The position numbers were made by a program, and so were the translations under genes. A DNA stretch of 64,000 nt. Origin: Acidimicrobiales bacterium (GTDB lineage Bacteria > Actinomycetota > Acidimicrobiia > Acidimicrobiales > SZUA-35). Shown piece after piece: positions 1 through 8,045 of the stretch (positions are counted from its first letter, which is position 1; each line of letters begins with the position of its first letter). The notes beneath the pieces were generated by a model that saw only the letters and a list, made by a program, of their open reading frames with translations, made no database searches and was not told the DNA's origin. The stretch lies in contig JANQPB010000029.1 in the NCBI GenBank assembly GCA_028285495.1, positions 273,601-337,600 of the forward strand, written 5' to 3'.

Positions 1-363
1 GAGGGCCCAACCAGCTCGAGTCGCACACCCCCGCCATCCACGGGAAACGTCGCCAGCACGGTCGCATGCCCCGTCGGAAACGTTCTGACCTCCTCGTGCT
101 GACTGCCACACTGAGCAGCCCATACCGACTCCACGGGCGCTACCGGAAACACTCCTCCACTCTAGGAGCCCACAACCGCAGAGCCCCGACCCCGCAACTG
201 CCTGTGGCCGGTGGCTCGGTTCGATTCTCGTGGGTCGCCGGGTCTACGGTTAGGCAAGTGTGCAGCGTCCGCCGACAGTCCGCCGAACGCATTGAAAACT
301 ATCTGGCTGAGCGGGCCGAGATCGAACCGCCCCCACCCATCGACCTCTCCACCCGACTACGGC
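1..363. other. Gene-free stretch at window start
   Basis: No convincing coding region is seen. The open frames here lack a plausible ribosome binding site and read as low-information Arg/Pro/Ser-rich protein. A perfect GTTAGGC heptamer occurs near 249, but no partner with inverted sequence is found at a suitable distance. It follows the stop of the minus-strand lipoprotein gene at 364, so it may hold that gene's 3' untranslated region. Confidence 0.5.
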
Positions 364-963
364 TCAACATTCGTTCTCGGCGGCCTCGCCAGCGCTGAAG
401 AGTCCGAGTTCGCAGATGAGCGATTCGTCGTAGCTGCCGGGTGCCCCGAACGCGAACTGCCATGGGCTGGTTGGAGCGTCAGGACCCGGGTCTTCGCTGC
501 ACCCGGTGGATCCAGGTTCGGCACTGACTGCAACGATCCCGAAGCTCGGATCGAGGAGCAGTGCGTAGGCCTCGATCTCGCGGCCAAAGGCCCGACCGGT
601 GCCGAGTTGGTTGTCGGGATCGACCTGAGTTGGGTCAATCAGACCGCAGCTTCTGGCATAGATGCGTCCGTTGAGCCAGAACTCGCTAGCACAGCTGGCA
701 TTGGAGTCGCATGCCACTTCCTCGATGACGCCGTCGGGTGGGCTGCTCGAAGAGGCCGTGTCAGGTGCCGGTGAGTCGACGTCGTCTGGTTCGGCGGTAT
801 GGGGGCTCGTGTCTTGTGTGGTGGTCGACTCCAGGACGGTGCTGGACGGCACGTCGTCCTCACCGCCTGCTGCTGTGGGCGACTCGGGTGTGGAACAGCT
901 GACAGCGAAGAGCGCCACCGAAACCATCACCGTTGATTGTCGCCAAACGCCGGACCACGTCAC
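364..963 (-). CDS. Putative small lipoprotein, unknown function
   Basis: About 199 residues. I chose the GTG at 963 because GGGAG lies about 6 bases upstream; a longer frame back to 1080 would put a charged stretch before the signal peptide. Residues 10-23 form a hydrophobic signal ending in a lipobox-like AVSC (the -3 position is atypical). A Ser/Thr/Asp/Pro-rich linker of about 55 residues follows, as in many actinobacterial lipoproteins that span the wall. The C-terminal domain of about 120 residues has several Cys (CDSNASC, CGL, GCSED, CEL, final EC) that could form disulfides outside the cell. No family recognised. It is the last of a row of small minus-strand genes downstream of a tRNA. 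Confidence 0.65.
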   Translation of the reverse strand: MTWSGVWRQSTVMVSVALFAVSCSTPESPTAAGGEDDVPSSTVLESTTTQDTSPHTAEPDDVDSPAPDTASSSSPPDGVIEEVACDSNASCASEFWLNGRIYARSCGLIDPTQVDPDNQLGTGRAFGREIEAYALLLDPSFGIVAVSAEPGSTGCSEDPGPDAPTSPWQFAFGAPGSYDESLICELGLFSAGEAAENEC

Positions 964-1069
964 GTTGCTCTCCCTTCGTGGTCTCCACTTTGACACCAGA
1001 CGAGGCCAGTGCGACGCGGGCAGACGGTAGGTGGGCTCGCCTACCCGCGCCCGGTTCAGGTTCAATCCA

Positions 1070-1162
1070 GCGGACCGCACGGGATCGGCGCCACTGCCGC
1101 AGTCGGTATCACCATCGGTTTGTCAACTTCGTCACCGATGGTGACCGCCGACCCGACGTTGA
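1070..1162. repeat. Intergenic repeat, copy A (divergent)
   Basis: Lies just 3' of the minus-strand stop at 1191. It shares the order of blocks with copies B and C: a GC-rich block, GGTATCACC near 1106, then TTCGTCACCGATGGTGACC near 1129-1147. The match is weak and based on reading by eye. Confidence 0.35.
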
Positions 1163-1190
1163 CTCGGTATCCACTCGATCCCGAGCGACG

Positions 1191-1649
1191 CTATGCGCGC
1201 CAGCCCACGATCACGATCACACCTGCCATAACCAGGTTCGGTAGCGCGATCCGACCGTACTTCAGACCCGCTGGTAGGAACCGGAACCACACATCCTGGT
1301 GGCCGTAGCGGCGCATGCTTGAACTCAGCGCTGGGCCGTCGTAGTGGTCCGAGGCTCCCTGGAGGAATTCTTCGACCTCGAAGTTTCGCAGGATTCCTCC
1401 GAACTGGGCCATTGCGTGCCATGCCTCGAGGAACCAGCCGGTCGCCACGATGCCCAGGCCCAGGAGAACGTAGGCAGAGGTTCCGAGTGACAGGTCGCTG
1501 CTCGCATGGGCAACAGTCAGTCCTGAGATCAACGCCAAGTTCCACCCGCGGATCTTCAACCGCACCTCCTCTTGACCTCGGATGAAGTCCGAGAGCAACC
1601 GAAGCTCTGCGAGTGCTATCTCGACGGTCTCCGAGTCTCTGTTCGTCAC
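1191..1649 (-). CDS. Small membrane protein, unknown function
   Basis: About 152 residues from a GTG at 1649, chosen because GGGAGA sits 4-5 bases upstream; the frame stays open to 1709 but that part is unlike protein. The N-terminal 35 residues are charged and probably helical (EIALAELRLLSDFIRGQEE). Two hydrophobic helices follow at about residues 35-75, and a third ends the protein (LVMAGVIVIVGW). Between them is a soluble loop rich in aromatic and charged residues. No family recognised. It is one of a set of small minus-strand genes separated by related intergenic repeats. Confidence 0.6.
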   Translation of the reverse strand: MTNRDSETVEIALAELRLLSDFIRGQEEVRLKIRGWNLALISGLTVAHASSDLSLGTSAYVLLGLGIVATGWFLEAWHAMAQFGGILRNFEVEEFLQGASDHYDGPALSSSMRRYGHQDVWFRFLPAGLKYGRIALPNLVMAGVIVIVGWRA

Positions 1650-1749
1650 GACTCTCCCGGTCGTCAGATGGTGGCAGACCGCGCTTCTGGCCAAGCCTCG
1701 GCCTACCAATCATGCAAACGCTCACGCAGTGGTGTCCAGATCCATCGGC

Positions 1750-1838
1750 CACGCACTCCGGCACGACCGGCGTGCGCGGTATGACCCGGCATCCGAAGTC
1801 GCCGTCTTCACCGACGGTGGCGACCAGGTCGACGGTGA
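1750..1838. repeat. Intergenic repeat, copy B, with hairpin
   Basis: Positions 1750-1782 match 3040-3072 at 31 of 33 bases. The 33-mer can fold: CGCAC and CCGG arms around a CACGA loop, paired with CCGG and GTGCG. A second conserved block, TCACCGACGGTGGCGACCAG at 1808-1827, matches 2974-2993 with one internal difference. The element follows the minus-strand stop at 1857, as the other copies follow other stops. Confidence 0.6.
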
Positions 1839-1856
1839 GGCGTCCAGCTCCGCCCG

Positions 1857-2213
1857 CTACTCGGCGAGGCGGGTCATCGCCAGGCGACAAAGCTCCGCCA
1901 GAGACGTATCGCTCGTGTCCAGTGGCTCTTCGCTCCTCTGAAGTCTGCCGACCAAGACCGAACGCAGCCCGTCAGCGTCGATTCGAGAAGTCGGTACCAG
2001 GGCGGTCCGAGCCTTCTCGTCAACGGGTCCGGGGGCGGCCAGGACACGGCCAGTGCTGTCCCAGAATTGCCAGAGCCCGTCGTTGACGTCCCACGGCTCG
2101 GCATGGCTCTCGGCTTCCCGCACCGATTCGAACGCAATCACGTCTCCATCGTCGGTGGTCCGGCCGAACACTGGTGGCTGGGCCTCGATGCCTTCCTGCC
2201 GGTCTTCAGCCAC
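1857..2213 (-). CDS. Hypothetical acidic protein; possibly 3' part of a frameshifted gene
   Basis: 118 residues from a GTG at 2213. Acidic, no signal peptide or membrane segment, so probably cytoplasmic. The segment FESVREAESHAEPWDVNDGLWQ is followed by a Val/Leu-rich half. The start lies inside the end of the upstream ORF (2206-2409), 8 bases shared. The first residues VAEDRQ resemble the AWAED segment that in DUF7660-type proteins continues the sequence of the upstream ORF, so the pair may be one gene split by a 1-base shift. As it stands there are two ORFs, and translational coupling of two separate proteins is the alternative. Confidence 0.55.
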   Translation of the reverse strand: MAEDRQEGIEAQPPVFGRTTDDGDVIAFESVREAESHAEPWDVNDGLWQFWDSTGRVLAAPGPVDEKARTALVPTSRIDADGLRSVLVGRLQRSEEPLDTSDTSLAELCRLAMTRLAE

Positions 2214-2409
2214 GCCTCATCATCGCGCAGCACCCCGCCCACCCGAGGGCACGCATACCGGCACTCCTGGCCCGCTCGGGATCGCCGGACGGTTCGTCAC
2301 GAGCCGGCTCAACGTCCCTCAACCGATCAGCAGCCAGTGCCTGCAGGAAGTCGACGAAGCCGGACTCGTCCTCAACAGCAGCAGCCAGCTCAGACAGATC
2401 TTCACCCAT
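2206..2409 (-). CDS. DUF7660-like small protein, apparently truncated
   Basis: 67 residues from an ATG at 2409. The segment ELAAAVEDESGFVDFLQALA, followed by ADR and a Glu/Pro/Ser-rich linker, is the pattern I know from DUF7660 proteins, which are small, cytoplasmic, and often found among toxin-immunity or accessory genes. The expected continuation (a GWEN-type block, then a helix ending in WAED) is only partly present: GWAG is followed by an early stop. Dropping one base near 2214 restores a run into the downstream ORF. Family assignment rests on the N-terminal half only. Confidence 0.45.
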   Translation of the reverse strand: MGEDLSELAAAVEDESGFVDFLQALAADRLRDVEPARDEPSGDPERARSAGMRALGWAGCCAMMRRG

Positions 2410-2466
2410 CGGCCTCAAGCTGCATCCCAAGACCAAGCGCCTGGACGGAGTCGGCCTCGACACAAC

Positions 2467-2862
2467 TCACTCAGCTCCGCGACTAGGGCCCGGAGACGCC
2501 TCGTTGAACAGGCGCATCAGATAGCCGCTCTCTGCATCCGCTTCGAGGCTCGGGAGATGTATCGAGACTGTCTCGCGGCGCCGCCGGTTCAGCTCCGGTC
2601 GTGTGCGCAGGCTCGGGCCGAAACGGCCTCTCCTGAGCTCCAAATCGCTCCAGCTCGACGTGCGGCCCTGGAAGGTCACGCCCGCTTGATCCGCTTGAAC
2701 CTTGAACGCCGACCACGCCCCGAGAGCTGTTCCCACGGGGACGGCGAAGTAGACCTCGGGCCCGACGGCTATGAACAGGCCAACAAGAACGACAACTCCG
2801 AGGCTCCCCACTGCCATGGTGGCGAGGAACCACCACCTCGGACGTAGCGTCGCTGACTCCAT
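2467..2862 (-). CDS. Two-helix membrane protein with cytoplasmic PH-like tail
   Basis: About 131 residues from the ATG at 2862. Two closely spaced hydrophobic helices (FLATMAVGSLGVVVLVGLFI, then VYFAVPVGTALGAW) are followed by a soluble part of about 75 residues with alternating hydrophobic and charged residues (GVTFQGRTSSWSDLELRRGR ... SIHLPSLEADAESGYLMRLF). This order, a helical hairpin and then a small beta-rich domain, resembles bacterial PH-domain (YdbS/DUF304-like) membrane proteins, but the match is by architecture only. It is separated from the DUF7660-like ORF by 57 bases and is probably co-transcribed with it. Confidence 0.6.
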   Translation of the reverse strand: MESATLRPRWWFLATMAVGSLGVVVLVGLFIAVGPEVYFAVPVGTALGAWSAFKVQADQAGVTFQGRTSSWSDLELRRGRFGPSLRTRPELNRRRRETVSIHLPSLEADAESGYLMRLFNEASPGPSRGAE

Positions 2863-2929
2863 CGAAAGGCAGGGTACAACGGGTGCCACAAGCCGGAGCT
2901 ACTCCTTCAGACCGGTGCCCCAGTACGGC

Positions 2930-3072
2930 ACGAGCGCCGCGCTCTGTATCACCAGTGGCTGGACGCCCCTCTCTCACCGGCGGTGGCGACCAAGCGAACA
3001 TCGCTCTCGCTTACATCGGTCGCCATCCGCAGCGACGCCCACGCAGTCCGGCACGACCTGCGTGCGCGGTAT
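2930..3072. repeat. Intergenic repeat, copy C (one and a half units)
   Basis: Contains one divergent unit (about 2930-2995, with TCACCGGCGGTGGCGACCA at 2974-2992) and the hairpin half-unit at 3040-3072, which matches 1750-1782 at 31 of 33 bases. It follows the minus-strand stop at 3105. The differences at positions 7 and 20 of the 33-mer weaken rather than preserve pairing, so a conserved RNA hairpin is not clearly supported. Confidence 0.55.
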
Positions 3073-3104
3073 CGCTCGCACTGGCTGGTCTTGCGTGCTG
3101 CCGG

Positions 3105-4322
3105 CTAGCAGAAGGCTGCTGATCCGGTGAGTGTGATCTGGCTTGGGTCGGTGTTCTCGACTCGGGCGACTGTCGTTCGGTCGTTCACGCGAGGCACCTC
3201 CAATGCGACGATGTCACCATTGTCCCCGATGTAGACCAGCTCGCTGGCAGAGGTCCACCCGATCACGTCGAATCCTCGAGCAACAGGGAACTCGTGGATG
3301 GTGGCCCCTTGCCGAAGATCCACGATGATGGCGCGACCCATCGACCCGGCGATCGCCATGTACTGCATCCCCGGGGACGGACAGACCTCGGTGACGTGCG
3401 CCTCGCCCAAGTCGAAGGTGACGTCGATCCGAGAGCCGTCGACCAGGTCGATCGCCGAGATCATCGGGCCCGGCGAGAGCACGAACGCGGTCGTCCCCTG
3501 GCCCTGGCTGAAGATGCTCTGTCCGGCTACCGGGACCGGGAAGTCCTCGAGTCCTCGATCGGCAGCCCAGAAGCGTTGGTCACCGTCGGCCATGACCACG
3601 AACCCATCGGCCACCGCACCCGACACCCAGGTGATCGCCGGGTCGAGGTCGTGTTGTCGCCGGATCTCGCCAGCGGGAAGGGCGATCTCGGTGGCCTTCT
3701 CGATCTGAGCATCGATCGCCCACACCGAATCGTGATCGGCACCAGGAACGAGGTAGCGGGCTGGGGCAAGCACCTCTGCGTCGCGGTCGAGGGCCGCATC
3801 GAGTAGCAGCGCATGTGGTGGGTTCATGAACGCGAGACGGTCGCCAGCAAACAGGATGTCGTAGGGCCAGTCACCCGGCCACAACGGCACGTCGTCGCGT
3901 TTCCGGACCCCGTCATCTGGTCCCACTATCCAGACGGGCTCTGCGTTCGCTGACGATGCCACCGCGGCCAGAGCGAACGGTCCGTCGAGCCTGCTTCGAC
4001 CAGGCAACGCTTCGACACTGACCCTCTCCTCCTGCTCAACGGCACCGCTTCGAGCGGTCGAAGACGGTGGTACACCCTCCGTGATCGGCGGTGGCGCGGA
4101 CTCCTCATCGCCTTCCAGGTTCGGAGCCCGGCTCAAAACGACGAACAGGGCAACCAAACCGATCACCAACCCCAGCCCCACCAGGGCACCCACACTCTGA
4201 GATCGACCAAGCACCGCTGTCGTGGCATCGGTCTGACCGCCAATGCGAGCGTCCACAAACTCCGGACCCCGGTCTGAAGACTCCATCACCACCAGAATCG
4301 CGCCCCGCCGCCACTTGGCCAT
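3105..4322 (-). CDS. Membrane-anchored beta-propeller-like protein
   Basis: About 405 residues. I chose the ATG at 4322, preceded by a G-rich run; an ATG at 4286 is also possible. A single membrane helix (VGALVGLGLVIGLVALFVVL) lies near residues 45-65, so the short N-terminus is inside and the rest outside. A Pro/Ser/Thr linker leads to about 300 residues of repeating beta segments (e.g. PVWIVGPDDG, DSVWAIDA, GFVVMADGDQRFWAAD, PGMQYMAIAGSMGRAIIVDL, SELVYIGDNGDIVALE), the look of a WD40/YVTN propeller. Function unknown; such proteins commonly act as binding scaffolds at the cell surface. It ends in a Cys. Confidence 0.7.
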   Translation of the reverse strand: MAKWRRGAILVVMESSDRGPEFVDARIGGQTDATTAVLGRSQSVGALVGLGLVIGLVALFVVLSRAPNLEGDEESAPPPITEGVPPSSTARSGAVEQEERVSVEALPGRSRLDGPFALAAVASSANAEPVWIVGPDDGVRKRDDVPLWPGDWPYDILFAGDRLAFMNPPHALLLDAALDRDAEVLAPARYLVPGADHDSVWAIDAQIEKATEIALPAGEIRRQHDLDPAITWVSGAVADGFVVMADGDQRFWAADRGLEDFPVPVAGQSIFSQGQGTTAFVLSPGPMISAIDLVDGSRIDVTFDLGEAHVTEVCPSPGMQYMAIAGSMGRAIIVDLRQGATIHEFPVARGFDVIGWTSASELVYIGDNGDIVALEVPRVNDRTTVARVENTDPSQITLTGSAAFC

Positions 4323-4656
4323 AGCACCCCCGGAGGTCGGATGACGTGCCGGCAGTGCGGCACGTGCGGAGCGCTCGGGACCGCTCCCAGCCGGGGCGAC
4401 GCTCACCGAGGTTCATGGCCAGATGGTCGGACTGCAGCCGCGACGCTCATGACTGCGCCACACTGGGACCGGCTGTCTCTCGACGTGTTCCTGCAAGGCT
4501 CTCGAGGCTGATGACGTCCACGGCAGTGTCGAAGGCAGCCGTCGGCCGTTCGGCCGGTTCCGCTGCCCGCCAATGCCCGAAGAAGACAAGCGCAGTCGGG
4601 GCAACGTTTCGGACCGATCGAGCGCGTTTTCCCAGGTCAGGTGGGTTATGGGGTGG
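4323..4656. other. Intergenic region beside tRNA-Gly
   Basis: No gene supported. Both strands carry open frames without credible starts. It separates the accessory-looking small genes from tRNA-Gly(TCC), whose 3' end faces this region. That is the geometry expected of an island inserted at a tRNA 3' end, but I see no integrase and no repeated tRNA-Gly 3' end on the left. Confidence 0.4.
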
Positions 4657-4728
4657 AGCGGGCGATGGGAATCGAACCCACATCATCAGCTTGGAAGGCT
4701 GAGGTTCTAGCCGTTGAACTACGCCCGC
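4657..4728 (-). tRNA. tRNA-Gly (anticodon TCC)
   Basis: Read on the minus strand it begins GCGGGCG (4728-4722) and closes with CGCCCGC (4664-4658), a perfect 7-bp acceptor stem. The anticodon loop is CTTCCAA, flanked by CAGCC/AGCTG-type arms, giving TCC. The T arm contains GGTTCGATTCC. CCA is not encoded. Length of about 72 bases is normal. A GC-rich perfect hairpin lies just 5' of it (4732-4750). Confidence 0.93.
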
Positions 4729-4731
4729 CGG

Positions 4732-4750
4732 CCGAGCCCACTGGGCTCGG
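4732..4750. terminator. Perfect hairpin upstream of tRNA-Gly
   Basis: CCGAGCCC, loop ACT, GGGCTCGG: an 8-bp perfect stem with a 3-base loop and no T run. It sits between the tRNA (minus) and the plus-strand genes that start at 4815. It could stop transcription entering the tRNA or be a processing signal; the sequence does not decide. Confidence 0.4.
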
Positions 4751-4814
4751 AGCGGACCTCCAGGCTAGCGTGGCCCGCACCGCAACTGCCGCTGGTCATG
4801 GTGAGCCGAGGGAG

Positions 4815-5150
4815 GTGGGGGCAAGGTTGCTGACCGGACTGCTCATCTTCGTCCTCTGCATCGGCCTGCTGGTGTTCGGGACCTGGTGGAACTTCAGCTT
4901 GGTCTTCGTGCACGCCCACCTGCTGGCGATCGTGGCCGTGGTGAGCCTCCTCGTCGCGCCGCTGGTGGCGATCGCCTGGGTGCTGATCGACGACCCCGGC
5001 TGGAGCGTCGTCGCCGTTGCCGCCACCCCGCTGGCGCTCGGTGTCATCGCCTCGTTGCTGCCCGGGATGGAGACGGGGCGGCCCCTGCTCCGGCTGCCGC
5101 TGGTCTCCCGGCGCCGGCCCCGGGGTCGTGAGCGGCGGCCAGGCCGATGA
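4815..5150 (+). CDS. Small membrane protein with three hydrophobic segments
   Basis: About 111 residues from GTG 4815; a TTG at 4827 is an equally plausible start. Hydrophobic helices: LLTGLLIFVLCIGLLVFGTWW, LLAIVAVVSLLVAPLVAIAWVLI and WSVVAVAATPLALGVIASLL. The tail is short and Arg-rich (RRRPRGRERRPGR), expected on the cytoplasmic side. It overlaps the next gene by 4 bases (ATGA), so the two are translationally coupled. No family recognised. Confidence 0.65.
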   Translation: MGARLLTGLLIFVLCIGLLVFGTWWNFSLVFVHAHLLAIVAVVSLLVAPLVAIAWVLIDDPGWSVVAVAATPLALGVIASLLPGMETGRPLLRLPLVSRRRPRGRERRPGR

Positions 5151-5392
5151 CCCGTGACCCGGCGGGCGGCGACGATGCCCCGGCGACCGCCCCGGCCGAC
5201 GCCGAGGCCAGGGAGCCGGCGGCACCGCCGCGCCGCCACCCCGGCGTCGTGCCGGGCAGCATCGGCGATCTCAGCATCCGGCTCGGCCGGGACGTGCGCG
5301 AGCTCATCATGGACGGCACGGACCTCTCGGAGATCCACGCCATGATCGCCGAGCGGCAGCGGCGACGCGGTCGGCCGGCGGGCGACGGCTGA
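5147..5392 (+). CDS. Small hypothetical protein
   Basis: 81 residues. It starts in the stop of the preceding membrane-protein gene. The first 40 residues are Ala/Pro/Asp-rich and probably disordered. Residues 41-75 look like a small helical unit (GDLSIRLGRDVRELIMDG, then DLSEIHAMIAERQRRR), which resembles DNA- or partner-binding helices, but no family is recognised. It lies 58 bases ahead of the P450 gene and may be in the same transcript. Confidence 0.6.
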   Translation: MTRDPAGGDDAPATAPADAEAREPAAPPRRHPGVVPGSIGDLSIRLGRDVRELIMDGTDLSEIHAMIAERQRRRGRPAGDG

Positions 5393-5450
5393 TGATGGTC
5401 CGTTCGACCCCGAGCCGGGGACGGGGTCTCGACCGATCGACCGGTCCGAC

Positions 5451-6782
5451 GTGAGCACCAGCTCCCTCGAGGCCGACCTTCTCGCCCTCTACGCCGCCGA
5501 CACCTACCGGACCGGCGCCCCCCACGAGGCGATCGATCGACTGCGGTCCGCCGGTCCCGTCGTCCGCGTCCCCGAGCCGGCGCTCGGCGGCTGGCCGGCC
5601 GGGCCCGGCTACTGGGCCGTGCTCAGCCACGCCGAGACCAAGGAGGTCCTGCTCGACGCAGCGCGCTTCTCCAGCCATCTGGGCGGCACCCAGCTGCGTG
5701 ACCCGGCCCGTCCCGAGGACCTGGCCTTCGTCCGGCAGATGATGCTCAACCAGGACCCTCCCGAGCACACCCGCCTGCGGGGCCTCCTGGCCAAGGCCTT
5801 CACCCCCCGGGCGGTGGCCCGCATTGGCGACGGCATCGCCGACCGGGCCCGCCAGCTCGTTGCCGCGGTCGCCGACCGGGGCAGCGGCGATCTGGTCACC
5901 GACGTCGTCGCCGACCTGCCCGTCGCCGTCCTGGCCGAGATCCTCGGCGTCCCCGAGCAGGACCGCGGCCTGCTCTACGACTGGTCGAACCGGGTCATCG
6001 GCTACCAGGACGCCGACTACGCCGTGTCCGACACCTTCGACCCAGACGCCGGGACGGATCTGGCCAGGGTGGCCCTGGCCAACCGGCCCGCCCCGGGTCC
6101 GGACGGCACCCTGCCCGATCCCCGCAGTCGCGACGGGCTGGCCGACCTGTACGCCTACGCCAACGCCCTCGCCGACCACAAGCGGACCGCACCGGGCGAC
6201 GACATCGTGTCCCTGCTCCTCCAGGCCACCTACGAGGACACCACGCTCAGCAACGCCGAGTTCGAGACGCTCTTCTTCCTGTTCGCCGTTGCCGGCAACG
6301 AGACCCTCCGCAACGGCATCCCGGGCGGGATGCTGACCCTGATCGAGCACCCGCAGCAGTACGCGCTCCTCCAGGAACGGCCCGACCTGCTCGGCCGGGC
6401 CATCGAGGAGATGCTGCGCTACTGGCCGCCGGTCATCCACTTTCGGCGAACGGCCACCGCCGACACCGAGCTGGCCGGCACGCCGATCGCCGCCGGCGAC
6501 AAGGTGGCGGTCTACCACCTGGCCGCCAACCGAGACCCGGCCGTCTTCGACGACCCCCACCGCTTCGACATCACCCGCGACCCGAACGATCACGTGTCGT
6601 TCGGCTTCGGCCCCCACTTCTGCCTCGGGGCCCACCTGGCCCGCCTGCAGATGCGGGCGATGGTCACCGAGCTCCTCGGCCAGCTCGGTCGCATCGAACT
6701 GGCCGGCGAAGCCGTCCGGCTCCAGTCCAACTTCCAGCAGGGCCTGAAGTCGCTCCCGGTACGGTGGTCGACCCATGGCTGA
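5451..6782 (+). CDS. Cytochrome P450
   Basis: 443 residues, normal for a soluble bacterial P450; no membrane anchor. It should be a heme-thiolate monooxygenase that uses electrons from a ferredoxin encoded elsewhere (none is adjacent). Seen: the I-helix AVAGNETLRN, with Glu-Thr as in the AGxET proton-relay motif; the K-helix EMLR (ExxR); FRRTAT and the PERF-like DPHRFDITR; and the heme loop FGFGPHFCLG with ligand Cys391. The N-terminal block NQDPPEHTRLRGLLAKAFTP is typical of the actinobacterial CYP125/CYP142/CYP124 branch, whose studied members hydroxylate sterols and branched lipids, so a lipid or steroid substrate is an inference. It overlaps the following hydrolase gene by 8 bases. Confidence 0.93.
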   Translation: MSTSSLEADLLALYAADTYRTGAPHEAIDRLRSAGPVVRVPEPALGGWPAGPGYWAVLSHAETKEVLLDAARFSSHLGGTQLRDPARPEDLAFVRQMMLNQDPPEHTRLRGLLAKAFTPRAVARIGDGIADRARQLVAAVADRGSGDLVTDVVADLPVAVLAEILGVPEQDRGLLYDWSNRVIGYQDADYAVSDTFDPDAGTDLARVALANRPAPGPDGTLPDPRSRDGLADLYAYANALADHKRTAPGDDIVSLLLQATYEDTTLSNAEFETLFFLFAVAGNETLRNGIPGGMLTLIEHPQQYALLQERPDLLGRAIEEMLRYWPPVIHFRRTATADTELAGTPIAAGDKVAVYHLAANRDPAVFDDPHRFDITRDPNDHVSFGFGPHFCLGAHLARLQMRAMVTELLGQLGRIELAGEAVRLQSNFQQGLKSLPVRWSTHG

Positions 6783-7533
6783 CGAACCGACGAGTCCCGC
6801 CCGGCCTCGCCTGCTCGCGATCCACGGGCTCGGAGCGACCGCGGCCGTCTGGGATGGCCTGGTCGACCAGCTGGGGGACCGATGGAACGTCGTCGCGCCC
6901 GACCTGCCCGGCCACGGCTCGGCCCCCTGGACCGGCGACTACACGGTCGGCTCCCTCGCCGCCGCCATGTCCGGGCACGTCGAGACCGGCGAACGGGTCG
7001 TGGTCGTCGGCCACTCGCTCGGCGGCGCTGTCGGCGTCGCCCTCGCCTCCGGCTTCTTCCGTCCCGAGGTCGTGGCGGTGGTGGCTGTCGGGGTCAAGGT
7101 GGTGTGGACCGACGACGACGTGGTCGGCATGGCCAGGGTGGCGGAGCGGGGCGTCCGGTGGTTCGGCGCCGCACACGAGGCCAGGGAGCGGGCGCTGCGC
7201 CAAGGCGGTTTGATCGGGCTGGTCGACGACCTGACCGGCGGCGTCGTCGAGGAGGACGGCCGGTGGCGGGTGGCCCAGGACCCGGCCACGTTCGCCCAGC
7301 GCCCGCTCGATATGGCCGGTCTGATGGCCGCCGCCCGGTGTCCCGTCATCCTCGGGGCCGGCGACGGCGACGCCATGGTCGGCGCCGCCGACCTGGCGAT
7401 GCACACCGACGAGCCCCGGATCGCAACCGGCCGGGGCCACAACGTGCACGTCGAGGACCCGGCCTGGGTCGCCGGGCTGCTGGCCGAGGCGGTCGAGCGG
7501 GCCGACGCCGCCGGAGCGGCCGACCGGCAGTAG
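6775..7533 (+). CDS. Alpha/beta hydrolase
   Basis: 252 residues, the usual length. The oxyanion-hole motif HGLG lies near residue 18, the nucleophile elbow GHSLGG (Ser) near residue 83, an acidic residue in LGAGDGDAMVG, and the catalytic His in GRGHNVHVEDPAWV near the C-terminus. These make a Ser-Asp-His esterase/lipase-type enzyme in the cytoplasm. The substrate cannot be read from sequence. Coupling to the P450 (8-base overlap) and the following thioesterase suggests a short catabolic module acting on an ester or acyl-CoA. Confidence 0.85.
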   Translation: MADEPTSPARPRLLAIHGLGATAAVWDGLVDQLGDRWNVVAPDLPGHGSAPWTGDYTVGSLAAAMSGHVETGERVVVVGHSLGGAVGVALASGFFRPEVVAVVAVGVKVVWTDDDVVGMARVAERGVRWFGAAHEARERALRQGGLIGLVDDLTGGVVEEDGRWRVAQDPATFAQRPLDMAGLMAAARCPVILGAGDGDAMVGAADLAMHTDEPRIATGRGHNVHVEDPAWVAGLLAEAVERADAAGAADRQ

Positions 7534-7544
7534 CCTCCATCGTC

Positions 7545-8045
7545 ATGCGCGACGCCATCCCGGCCCCGTTCGTCGGCCTGCGGACCGAGGTCAAGCCGGA
7601 GTGGATCGACGACAACGGGCACTTCAACGCCGGCTACTACTTCGTGGTCTTCGACCAGGCGGTCACCGACGTGATGAACTTCGTCGGTCTCGACGGGCAG
7701 CACCGGCGGCGCCACGACGTCACCACGTTCTCCGTCGAGGGACACATCACCTTCGAGCGGGAGATGAACCTGGGCGATCCCATCGAGATCCGGACGATCC
7801 TGCTCGACTGGGACGCCAAGAAGTTCCACTACATCAACCTCATGCACCACGGCACGGAGGGCTGGCTGGCCGCGACCAACGAGCTGCTGTCGATGCACAT
7901 CGCCAACGCCACCAGGCGGAGCGCGCCGATGGCGCCCGAGGTCCAGGAGCGGCTGGCCGCCATCCACGCCGCCCATGCCGCCCTTCCGGTCCCTCCGCAG
8001 GTCGGTCGGGTCATCGGCGTCCGATCGGGCCGAGCCGGTGGCTGA
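7545..8045 (+). CDS. Hotdog-fold thioesterase (4HBT-like)
   Basis: 166 residues from an ATG 11 bases after the hydrolase stop. The N-terminal block EWIDDNGHFNAGYYFVVFDQ is the usual start of 4-hydroxybenzoyl-CoA-thioesterase-like proteins (the D-NGH-N motif lies in the active-site region), followed by the central helix and the strands FSVEGHITFEREMNLGDPIEIRT. The family hydrolyses acyl-CoA thioesters. Related proteins are fused to or neighbour carnitine/betaine dehydrogenases, so the substrate is open. It overlaps the GNAT gene by 8 bases. Confidence 0.8.
   Translation: MRDAIPAPFVGLRTEVKPEWIDDNGHFNAGYYFVVFDQAVTDVMNFVGLDGQHRRRHDVTTFSVEGHITFEREMNLGDPIEIRTILLDWDAKKFHYINLMHHGTEGWLAATNELLSMHIANATRRSAPMAPEVQERLAAIHAAHAALPVPPQVGRVIGVRSGRAGG

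Noticed and set aside
1..4322. Integron cassette array
   Set aside because: Small unrelated genes in a row with repeats after the stops fit the idea, and a GTTAGGC occurs at about 249, but no RYYYAAC/GTTRRRY pairs flank the repeats and no integrase is present.
4657..4728. Duplicated tRNA-Gly 3' end marking a left island boundary
   Set aside because: A TTCGATT T-loop-like sequence near 218 does not extend to the tRNA-Gly acceptor or pair as a T stem.
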